From assembly GCA_963578625.1 (NCBI GenBank), contig CAUZEO010000116.1, positions 1 to 13,908 on the forward strand: a DNA stretch of 13,908 bases. Direction: 5' to 3'. Of the stretch, positions 7,671 through 13,908 are shown one piece after another. Below the pieces are notes generated by a model. That model had not been told where the DNA came from and searched no databases. It saw nothing but the letters and a program-made list of their open reading frames with translations. Numbering within the stretch: position 1 is the first letter of the stretch; each line of letters begins with the position of its first letter. Position numbers and translations under genes: made by a program. Origin of the DNA: CAUZEO01 sp963578625 (lineage in GTDB: Bacteria > Verrucomicrobiota > Kiritimatiellia > SLOV01).

Positions 7671-7995
7671 CGGAGCCTGCCAGCAGGGACGCAAGGTCCG
7701 GTTTTACTCGGCCACCGCAATGGTGACCACGCTGCTAAAACGGCGGGAGGAACGACAGCTCGAACGCCTGGAACTGATCGTTCTCGATGAACTGGGCTAC
7801 ATCCCGTTCTCGAAGCCGGGCGCCGATCTGCTCTTCGAGGTCATCAGCCGGGCGTATGAACACACCAGCCTGATCGTGACCTAAAACCTGCCTTTCGAGT
7901 CCTGGACCGAGATCCTCGGCTCCCAGCGCCTCATCGGGGATTTTCTGGTCGACCCTCCATCCCTTAGCCTATAAAATCCTGTTCAACGGACGGCT
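7671..7995 (+). pseudogene. IstB-like ATPase remnant of an IS21-family element
   Basis: The frame from 7671 reads ACQQGRKVRFYSATAMVTTL, then LELIVLDELGYIPFSKPGADLLFEVIS and HTSLIVT-stop-NLPFESW. These are the middle and late parts of IstB, the AAA+ helper ATPase of IS21-family transposition, including the Walker B region (LIVLDELGY). The Walker A half is absent from the 5' side. TAA at 7882-7884 interrupts the normally conserved TSNLPF, a single-base change from TCA. After GSQRLIGDFL the match decays, and a frameshift is likely before KILFNG (~7965-7985). No IstA transposase is in the window and I could not identify terminal repeats, so this is a dead fragment. Confidence 0.8.
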
Positions 7996-8043
7996 GGGCG
8001 GGAGTCCGGGGGGGGAGGTTGAGCAGCCCCCGTTTGTGAGTTC

Positions 8044-8056
8044 TGTCCCAGGGACA
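8044..8056. repeat. TGTCCC-A-GGGACA palindrome before the protease gene
   Basis: A perfect 6-base inverted repeat around one A lies nine bases before the ATG at 8066. It could be an operator half-site pair, an element end, or a copy of a dispersed TGTCCC/GGGACA repeat. Only one copy is present here. Confidence 0.45.
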
Positions 8057-8065
8057 ATCACATAA

Positions 8066-11000
8066 ATGGTAGCAGGGGAAAAAAATAGCACCCCCTCTGG
8101 GAGGGTGCTAGGGCACTCAAAGAGAGTACTACCTCGTCTTAGATTCATCCTGCTAGCAGCGGCATTCGTATTTCCCCTGTATGCCGGGAAAGTTCAGGCT
8201 GTGGTTTCGGGCGGACCGGAATCCGACGGTCCTCTGCAGATTGCCCTGGAGGTTCTCGGGGCAGGGACGTCCTCGAATGCCGGAGACTCCAGTGACGCCC
8301 TGCCAACGGTCAGGGTGCGGGATCAATATACCAGTCTCCACAACAAGGTTACCCACATTTTCCTGCGTCAGGAAGTTGGCGGGCTAGAGGTTTTTGGCGA
8401 GGATATCAGCATTGGCATCAGTTCCCCGGGAGAGGTTTTGAACTTGGATAATCGAGTTCGGAAGTACACCGTGCCCGCCTTGGCAGCGCGGCAGTTGTTT
8501 CTCTCGCCGCAGGCCGCACTGAGGGCCGCCGCCGCCCACCTGGGGTTGAGAGATCCCGGTGATCCGCGGATCCTGAATGAGTTGGGCGGTATCGAGCAGG
8601 CGGTGTTGTTTGAAGGAGGAACTCTTTCAAACGGTAGTATCCCCTTGAAGTTGATGGTCCAGCCCGACGGGACAGGGGGTCTTTATACTGTGTGGAATAT
8701 GCATTTTGAGACAAAAAATGGCATTCACTGGTGGCATGTCAACATTGATGCAGTCACGGGAGAAGTACGGTTCGAGAATGACTGGTCGTGGCGGGCTTCG
8801 TATCGTGTGGTGGGGCTGCCTCACAGTAGTCCTGAGGATGGGGTGGTTTCGTTGCACGTTGATGTTCACGACCCCGTCGCCTCTCCCTTTGGCTGGCATG
8901 ATACGAATGGCATCGTCGGTAGCGAGTATACTGACACCCGTGGCAACAACGTATTCGCGCAACTTGATGCCAATGGTGACAACTATGCCGACTTTCGGCC
9001 TGATGGAGGTTCATTGCTGTCTTTCGATTATTCGCCCGACTTTTCTGCCGATCCGGCCCAATCCAGTTCATCCTCGGTCGTGAACCTCTTTTACATGAAC
9101 AACCTGCTTCACGACATTCACTATCACTATGGGTTCACCGAGGTTGCGGGGAATTTTCAGGTGAACAACTATAATCGGGGTGGTGTGGGTGGTGATCCCC
9201 TGCAGGCAGATGCGCAGGATGGGTCGGCATTCAACAATGCTAGCATGCTGACGCCACCGGACGGATTTGATCCACGGATGCAGGCACACATCTGGTTGCA
9301 TGGCGGGGAAACCCTTGTGGTGCATTCCCCCCCCTCACTGGCCAGGGATTATCAGTTTGGAGTGGCCAAATTTGGTGCGCGACTGGATGGCAGTGGCGTT
9401 AGCGGCCTGGTTGTTCAGGCGCTTGACCCTCCGGATCCGCCGCTGTATTCCACTACGGATGCCTGTGCCCCCATCACCAACGGGCTTGAGCTTGCCGGCA
9501 ATATCGCCCTCATTGACCGAGGCGAGTGCGCCTTTGTGGAGAAGGTTCTCCATGTCCAGAACGCCGGAGCGGTCGCCGCGCTCATCGTAAACCATGAAGG
9601 GGATCACCTGGTTACCATGGATGGTGAAGAACCAGAGATTGTGATCCCCGCGCTATTCCTTGGGCAGAGTGATGGAGATGCCATCCGAGCAGCCATCACC
9701 AGCGGGACCCCGGTTATGGCGACAATAACGGTGAGTACCGCCCTCGATGGCGCTTTCGATAACGAGATCATCATCCACGAATACGGCCACGGGGTTTCCA
9801 CTCGCCTTACCGGAGGCCCTTCAAACTCCGATTGTCTTCATGCGGCACAAAGCGAAGGCATGGGTGAAGGATGGAGTGATTGGTGGGCGTTGGTGTTGAC
9901 CGCCGAATCGAATGATGTTTCGGATGCGCCGCGGCCCATTGGGGCGTATGCGAATGGGGGGGCCAACATACGCCTGCACCCCTACAGTACAGACATGGCC
10001 GTTAATCCGTGGACGTATGACGATCTAAACACGCTTAGCGAGGAGCATGACATTGGTGAGGTTTGGTGCGCGGTCCTTTGGGATCTGTACTGGCTTCTTG
10101 TCGAAAAGCATGGGTTTGACCCGGATGTTTACAGCGGAACCGGGGGCAACAATGTCGCCTTGCAACTGGTGATGGACGGTCTCAAGCTTCAGCCCTGCAA
10201 TCCATCGTTTCTTGGTGGGCGGGATGCGATTCTTTTGGCAGACGTGGTGAACAATGGCGGGGAAAACACTTGTGAGATCTGGGAAGCCTTTGCAAGGCGT
10301 GGCATGGGCGAGGATGCCGAGGATGGGGGGAGCGCGACGTCTACCGCAGTGACTGCCGGATTTTCCACTCCCTCAAGTTGTTTGCCGCAACTGGAGTTTA
10401 CCGTTTCTGCTGCTACAGGCTGGGGGCGAGGCACCATAACTCCGAGTGGAAACATAGTCACAAGCGAGGGACAGAGTCTGACATTTACCGCGGAACCGCT
10501 TGCTGGATACGTTGTCCTAAGATGGTTGCTTGATGGGAGGATCGTACAGACCGGCGGAGAAACTTATACATTACCCAGTATAGATGCAGACCACAATGTG
10601 TCCGTGTATTTCAGTCTCGTCCCCACTCGCATCATTCGGCTCACAGGTTATCTATCCTTCGGCAATGTTGAGGTGGGTTCTTCGGCTCAGCGAAGACTCA
10701 TCCTGCATAACGACGGCAATTCGTCTCTCAATGTCAGCGGGATCACATACCCGGCTGGGTTTAGCGGAGATTGGTCTGGATCAATAGCACCAGGTTCGGC
10801 CCAAGATGTCATCGTAACCTTCAATCCGACGGAGGCGCAGGCCTATGGAGGGACGGTCACAGTAACCTCGGACAGAACAAGCGGAACAGAAACCGCTTCC
10901 ATGGCGGGGAATGTGACGGTTGATAATCATGCCCCTCAGATTCTTGAGGGAAGGTCGGTGTATGTCGCAATGTCAGAAGATGGTAATCCTGTTCCGTTCG

Positions 11001-12322
11001 AATTGACCTTGCACGCGTCTGACGCGGATGGAGATCCGGTTTACTGGGAGGTAATGGACCTGCCTGGTCATGGAAGTATCTCAATTCCCGCTTCTTCCGT
11101 TAGTGAATTTCATGTCAATTATGCCGTGGAATCAGATTTTAGCGGAAGCGATGATTTTACCATTCAGGTGCATGATGGTCGCGGCTTGACTGATAACATT
11201 GCAGTCCACGTCGAGGTCAGCCCGATACCAGATATCCGAAGTATGGCAATAACTCCGAGGGGATTTGAGATTTCGTGGGATGGTGTGGTTGGCAATTACT
11301 ATGATGTGCTTGGAGGAATTGATTTAGCCTCGGGAATGTCCGCTGTGGCCAATTCTATCCAGGGTCAAGAGCCGCTATGTGTATATACCGCCAGCATCAA
11401 CACTGCTGTGAATGCGATGAATTTTTCCATACGGCAGATATCTGGTACTGGCATTGACCTGGCCGAGGTCCCTGCGGGCATGGTCCTGATCCCGGCGGGG
11501 GATTTCGTAATGGGGCTTCAGTCCGGCGGTGGCGGGCCCTGGTCCACCGATCTGCCGATACACACCAATACCCTCAGCGCCTTCTACCTCGACCAGTTCG
11601 AGGTGACGAAGGCGCTGTGGGATGAGGTAAGGAGCTACGCGGATGCCAACGGCTACAGTTTTACCTTTTCGGGCTCAAGCCAGGGCCCTTTGCACCCGGT
11701 GTATTCGGTTAACTGGTATGACATGGTGAAATGGTGCAATGCCCGCTCGGAGAAGGATGGGCTGACGCCAGTCTATTACACCGATGCCGCGCAGACCAAT
11801 GTGTACCGGAACAGCCCCGCTTGTACGTTCTGTACGGGCGGAATCGACCTCGGGAATGATTTTGTGAAATGGTCAGCCAATGGCTACCGGCTGCCAACCG
11901 AGGCTGAATGGGAAAAGGCGGCGCGCGGAAACCTTGTGGGGAACATGTATCCGTGGGGCAACTCGATCGGTGGCGGCGACGCGAACTACTACAATAGCGG
12001 CGATCCATTTGACAATGGGACCAGCCCAGTCGGTTACTACGATGGAAACCAGACACCCGTCGGTCCAGACCGTGCTAACGAATACGGTCTCTACGACATG
12101 GCCGGAAATTTGTACGAAATGTGCTGGGATAGGTGGGACAGTGAATACTATTGGGTGTCGCCCCCAATTGACCCGCGAGGGCCTACCTCCGACATCTATC
12201 GTGTCTATCGCGGGGGATCGTCGTACAACCGCACGGACTCCCTTGGGTGCTCGTCGCGAGGGTTCAGACATCCCGCTGCTGGCGGCCACGAGGTCGGTTT
12301 TCGTACTGCGAGGGGATCGTAG
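8066..12322 (+). CDS. secreted M36 (fungalysin-type) metalloprotease with PA, beta-rich and C-terminal SUMF1-like domains
   Basis: A 1418-residue exported multidomain protein. Its order is: signal peptide (hydrophobic ~27-40, likely cut after VQA45); FTP-type propeptide (QYTSLHNKVTHIFLRQ, ~87-135) with a following propeptide region; M36 catalytic domain from ~270 (VVNLFYMNNLLHDIHYHYGF); PA-domain insert (~420-555); zinc site HEYGH 571-575 with third ligand E601 in MGEGWSD; end of protease near 772; InlB/Listeria-type repeat (~776-852); ASH/HYDIN-like module (~858-950); cadherin-like module (~955-1052); FGWS-style linker; SUMF1/FGE-sulfatase domain (~1134-1416: VPAGMVLIPAGDFVMG, YRLPTEAEWEKAARG, GLYDMAGNLYEM, YRGGS). 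The peptidase residues are intact, so it is probably active outside the cell. ATG 8066 has AGGGA 11 bases upstream; GTG 8105 would give a tidier 32-residue signal peptide. No sorting tail follows the SUMF1 domain. Confidence 0.9.
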   Translation: MVAGEKNSTPSGRVLGHSKRVLPRLRFILLAAAFVFPLYAGKVQAVVSGGPESDGPLQIALEVLGAGTSSNAGDSSDALPTVRVRDQYTSLHNKVTHIFLRQEVGGLEVFGEDISIGISSPGEVLNLDNRVRKYTVPALAARQLFLSPQAALRAAAAHLGLRDPGDPRILNELGGIEQAVLFEGGTLSNGSIPLKLMVQPDGTGGLYTVWNMHFETKNGIHWWHVNIDAVTGEVRFENDWSWRASYRVVGLPHSSPEDGVVSLHVDVHDPVASPFGWHDTNGIVGSEYTDTRGNNVFAQLDANGDNYADFRPDGGSLLSFDYSPDFSADPAQSSSSSVVNLFYMNNLLHDIHYHYGFTEVAGNFQVNNYNRGGVGGDPLQADAQDGSAFNNASMLTPPDGFDPRMQAHIWLHGGETLVVHSPPSLARDYQFGVAKFGARLDGSGVSGLVVQALDPPDPPLYSTTDACAPITNGLELAGNIALIDRGECAFVEKVLHVQNAGAVAALIVNHEGDHLVTMDGEEPEIVIPALFLGQSDGDAIRAAITSGTPVMATITVSTALDGAFDNEIIIHEYGHGVSTRLTGGPSNSDCLHAAQSEGMGEGWSDWWALVLTAESNDVSDAPRPIGAYANGGANIRLHPYSTDMAVNPWTYDDLNTLSEEHDIGEVWCAVLWDLYWLLVEKHGFDPDVYSGTGGNNVALQLVMDGLKLQPCNPSFLGGRDAILLADVVNNGGENTCEIWEAFARRGMGEDAEDGGSATSTAVTAGFSTPSSCLPQLEFTVSAATGWGRGTITPSGNIVTSEGQSLTFTAEPLAGYVVLRWLLDGRIVQTGGETYTLPSIDADHNVSVYFSLVPTRIIRLTGYLSFGNVEVGSSAQRRLILHNDGNSSLNVSGITYPAGFSGDWSGSIAPGSAQDVIVTFNPTEAQAYGGTVTVTSDRTSGTETASMAGNVTVDNHAPQILEGRSVYVAMSEDGNPVPFELTLHASDADGDPVYWEVMDLPGHGSISIPASSVSEFHVNYAVESDFSGSDDFTIQVHDGRGLTDNIAVHVEVSPIPDIRSMAITPRGFEISWDGVVGNYYDVLGGIDLASGMSAVANSIQGQEPLCVYTASINTAVNAMNFSIRQISGTGIDLAEVPAGMVLIPAGDFVMGLQSGGGGPWSTDLPIHTNTLSAFYLDQFEVTKALWDEVRSYADANGYSFTFSGSSQGPLHPVYSVNWYDMVKWCNARSEKDGLTPVYYTDAAQTNVYRNSPACTFCTGGIDLGNDFVKWSANGYRLPTEAEWEKAARGNLVGNMYPWGNSIGGGDANYYNSGDPFDNGTSPVGYYDGNQTPVGPDRANEYGLYDMAGNLYEMCWDRWDSEYYWVSPPIDPRGPTSDIYRVYRGGSSYNRTDSLGCSSRGFRHPAAGGHEVGFRTARGS
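8079..8109 (-). terminator. intrinsic terminator-like hairpin for leftward transcription
   Basis: On the minus strand AGCACCC (8109-8103) pairs perfectly with GGGTGCT (8093-8087) around a nine-base loop, and one further A leads into seven T (8085-8079). This is the layout of a Rho-independent terminator reading leftward. It lies inside the first 15 codons of the protease ORF if ATG 8066 is the start. No minus-strand gene just to its right is known, so it may be a relic of the element that inserted here, or may shape the 5' end of the protease mRNA. Confidence 0.6.
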
Positions 12323-12782
12323 TTTGCCTCTCTCCCTTGGGGTATCCGTCCTCTCCGCCTGAGACGGCAAATCGGTGAGGCAGAATCCATTGCCGGAAGC
12401 CCGCCTTCTCCAGCAGATCGACAGGCGTTCTGGAGCCAACGAGGTTGTAGTCGCCGGCGATGACGATACCTATGTTGGGAAAGTCCCGGCGACTGCGGTC
12501 GAGCGCGACAATTATTTCCCGCGTCTCAGCGATTCTCTTTTGATCATCCTCACCGCCTACAAATCCACAGCATTTCAGATGGACGCTGAACACAACGATG
12601 GGCGCATGCCCTGGCAGTCGGATGGCCGCCGCAGCGTGTTTGCCGGCATCCAAAGGCTTCAGCTCGTGCCTCGTGGCCACCACCGTGCCGTCTTGTATTT
12701 TGCGATAACTGGCAAGTTTTCGCCTTTGTATTTGATATGGATATGGCCAGTGGGGGATCTTTCTGCATACCTGATCGGACAA
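12264..12782 (-). pseudogene. endonuclease/exonuclease/phosphatase (EEP) family fragment
   Basis: The 172-codon frame contains the middle of an EEP-superfamily protein (metal-dependent phosphodiester hydrolases such as exonuclease III-like and sphingomyelinase-like enzymes). Visible are KLASYRKIQDGTVVATRHELKPL (residues ~22-44), FSVHLKCCGFVGG (65-77), and IVIAGDYNLVGSRTP (106-120) with the GDxN motif, followed by DLLEKAGF. The N-terminal Asn and Gln-Glu metal sites and the C-terminal SDH histidine are absent, and about 130 family-like residues remain of a usual 250-350. The last ~20 codons are antisense to the end of the protease gene and are not real. I regard it as a degraded gene convergent with the protease; the start codon at 12782 is only nominal. 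Confidence 0.7.
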
Positions 12783-12800
12783 ATTGCAACCAGAAGCGCC

Positions 12801-12965
12801 ATGAAGAAAATGAACGCGGCCCTAGAGTTAGACAAACTCTGTATGGAACTAGTAGGCTTAGGCTCAAGTAGAAATAGACCGCCTACAAGAGATATACGAG
12901 AAGAATTTAGAGAAATGACATTGAAAAGGTTACAGGAAACGGGGGAACCAAACCTGATACGTTGA
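12801..12965 (+). CDS. small hypothetical protein, 54 residues
   Basis: An ATG at 12801 opens 54 codons beginning MKKMNAALELDKLCMEL and ending in a charged, probably helical stretch (TRDIREEFREMTLKRLQETGE). Codons are A/T-rich (AGA, ATA, TTA, AGG), unlike the genes to the left and like the GNAT gene that converges on it 29 bases away. No homologue is recognised; length and charge would suit an antitoxin, but I see no toxin partner or DNA-binding signature. A clear ribosome binding site is lacking (CAGAAG, five bases before ATG, is the best). The frame continues upstream antisense to the EEP fragment, so an N-terminally truncated gene is also possible. Confidence 0.4.
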   Translation: MKKMNAALELDKLCMELVGLGSSRNRPPTRDIREEFREMTLKRLQETGEPNLIR

Positions 12966-12994
12966 TTTTCAATCAAAGCTTGGATTTTTGTTAA

Positions 12995-13908
12995 CTATCG
13001 CACATCCTTAATCAGTTCAACGGATTCAATCTCTCTTTCTCCGTACGCGAATTTATCTGTTTTAATTGACAGACTAAAACCAATTCTCGAAAAAAGTTCT
13101 CTTTTCTCTTCATCCTCAACAGATATTTCTGCACACACCCTACTTACTCCTTTGGTGCAAGCCCATTTAATCGCCGCATCAATTAATTCACTCCAGCAAT
13201 TTTCAAACCTGTTATGTGAAAACCCGTCAATTTGTGCTATATCTTCATTTAATAACACAGCACTTGAAAGGCCAACAATTCTTCCATCTTTCGTCGCAGC
13301 GGTAAACCATTCGCCTTTACCATCTAACTTTATATAAGAATACCTTCTATATAATCCCATGCATGAATGTTGGGTATCATACCTGGTTGAATACATACCC
13401 GCATTAGCGTCTAACACATGCCAATCGTGTGGACTAATGAGCAAAGGAATCATGGGTATTCTTGCCGCAGGATTAGACTTCTGCACAATGTAATCTTCGA
13501 ATATACCGAACCGATCGACCAGATATTCTTCTGGTGAAATCCTATTGGTGATATTCACCATTACGTTTGCTCCCGACATCTTCCTCCAGCCCAATCTATG
13601 ATAAATACGAGCTGCTTCTGGGTTACCTGTACCTAAAAATAATGCTTCTCCTCCATCATTACGAAAATCATCGACCGCAAGACTAGACAATTTTGTCGCC
13701 AATCCTTTTCTTCGAAAAGATGGATTGGTTGCCACTTCACCAAATCCACCTATGTCAGATATTTTTAACGGTCTGGTAACCCCACAAGTTGATGTTAAGA
13801 CTTCATTTTCTTTTTCGAGATATACCACATTACTATTGTGACTAGACTCGCTACCAGTAAAAACACTTTCGGGAAGGTCAGGGTCGGTTTCAGAACCAAA
13901 TATATTTC
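12995..13908 (-). CDS. GNAT-family N-acetyltransferase with two GNAT-like halves, start beyond the window
   Basis: At least 304 codons run from the right edge to TAG at 12995. The frame stays open past the internal GTG at 13828, in sequence that reads as coding (ESVFTGSESS, then VVYLEKENEVL), so the true start lies outside. The first half is a clear GNAT domain: the acetyl-CoA loop GEVATNPSFRRKGLATKL (R-R-K-G-L-A), then LGTGNPEAARIYHRLGWRKM. The second half (GEWFTAATKDGRIVGLSSAVLL, then FENCWSELIDAAIKWACTKGVSRVCAEIS and ELFSRIGFSL) resembles a second, more diverged GNAT domain. Tandem-GNAT proteins acetylate small molecules or protein amines; the substrate is unknown. The gene is visibly A/T-rich compared with the left of the window, consistent with recent transfer. 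Confidence 0.82.
   Translation of the reverse strand, partial: NIFGSETDPDLPESVFTGSESSHNSNVVYLEKENEVLTSTCGVTRPLKISDIGGFGEVATNPSFRRKGLATKLSSLAVDDFRNDGGEALFLGTGNPEAARIYHRLGWRKMSGANVMVNITNRISPEEYLVDRFGIFEDYIVQKSNPAARIPMIPLLISPHDWHVLDANAGMYSTRYDTQHSCMGLYRRYSYIKLDGKGEWFTAATKDGRIVGLSSAVLLNEDIAQIDGFSHNRFENCWSELIDAAIKWACTKGVSRVCAEISVEDEEKRELFSRIGFSLSIKTDKFAYGEREIESVELIKDVR

Noticed and set aside
11873..12439. 188-codon minus-strand frame antisense to the SUMF1 domain
   Set aside because: It overlaps a clearly recognised domain and reads as low-complexity shadow sequence.
12375..12800. Plus-strand open frame upstream of the 54-residue ORF
   Set aside because: It is antisense to recognisable EEP motifs, so only the part from 12801 is kept as a possible gene.
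12962..12976. TTGATT-TTC-AATCAA hairpin between the 54-residue ORF and the GNAT gene
   Set aside because: The stem is short and A/T-only and no proper T-run follows directly; too weak to call a terminator.

Overview
The window looks like a bacterial chromosome of fairly high GC, probably from the Verrucomicrobiota/Kiritimatiellota/Lentisphaerota side of the PVC group. This placement is an inference. It rests on a short palindromic repeat between dgt and trpD whose plus-strand reading contains GQDAHAT (a peptide I associate with dispersed repeats in those genomes), and on a large secreted protein ending in a SUMF1/FGE-sulfatase module, a type often expanded there. No rRNA or single diagnostic gene proves it.

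The left half (1-6608) is ordinary housekeeping sequence. On the minus strand is a compact, overlapping cluster read right to left: a Nudix hydrolase of the ADP-ribose pyrophosphatase type, a YihY/BrkB-family membrane protein with a C-terminal winged-helix-like tail, and a UvrD/PcrA-type helicase that runs off the left edge. Facing it on the plus strand are dgt (dNTP triphosphohydrolase), trpD (anthranilate phosphoribosyltransferase), an A-type Fe-S carrier (HesB/IscA/ErpA family), a 75-residue unknown protein and tRNA-Asp(GTC).

From the 3' end of tRNA-Asp rightward the character changes to accessory DNA. Immediately behind the tRNA is a tyrosine integrase that keeps its DNA-binding region but loses the whole catalytic domain. 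Then come an unassigned 145-base stretch and a broken IS21-type istB remnant with an in-frame stop. This is what a decayed element integrated at tRNA-Asp would leave. An octamer, TCGTAGCA, clusters around the start of the integrase and may be a recombination-protein site.

The main cargo is a 1418-codon secreted protein (8066-12322). In order it has a signal peptide, an FTP propeptide, an M36 (fungalysin-type) zinc metalloprotease with an inserted PA domain, three beta-rich extracellular modules, a verrucomicrobial-style linker, and a C-terminal SUMF1-like domain that appears to lack the FGE catalytic cysteines. Its 5' end carries a strong intrinsic-terminator-like hairpin for the opposite strand, so its start and expression need care. 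Downstream are an antisense fragment of an endonuclease/exonuclease/phosphatase protein, a small A/T-rich ORF, and a tandem GNAT acetyltransferase that leaves the window on the right. The last ~1.1 kb is visibly richer in A/T than the rest, suggesting a separate acquisition.

I saw no CRISPR array, defence operon or complete transposon. The most unusual item is the M36-PA-SUMF1 fusion in the island.
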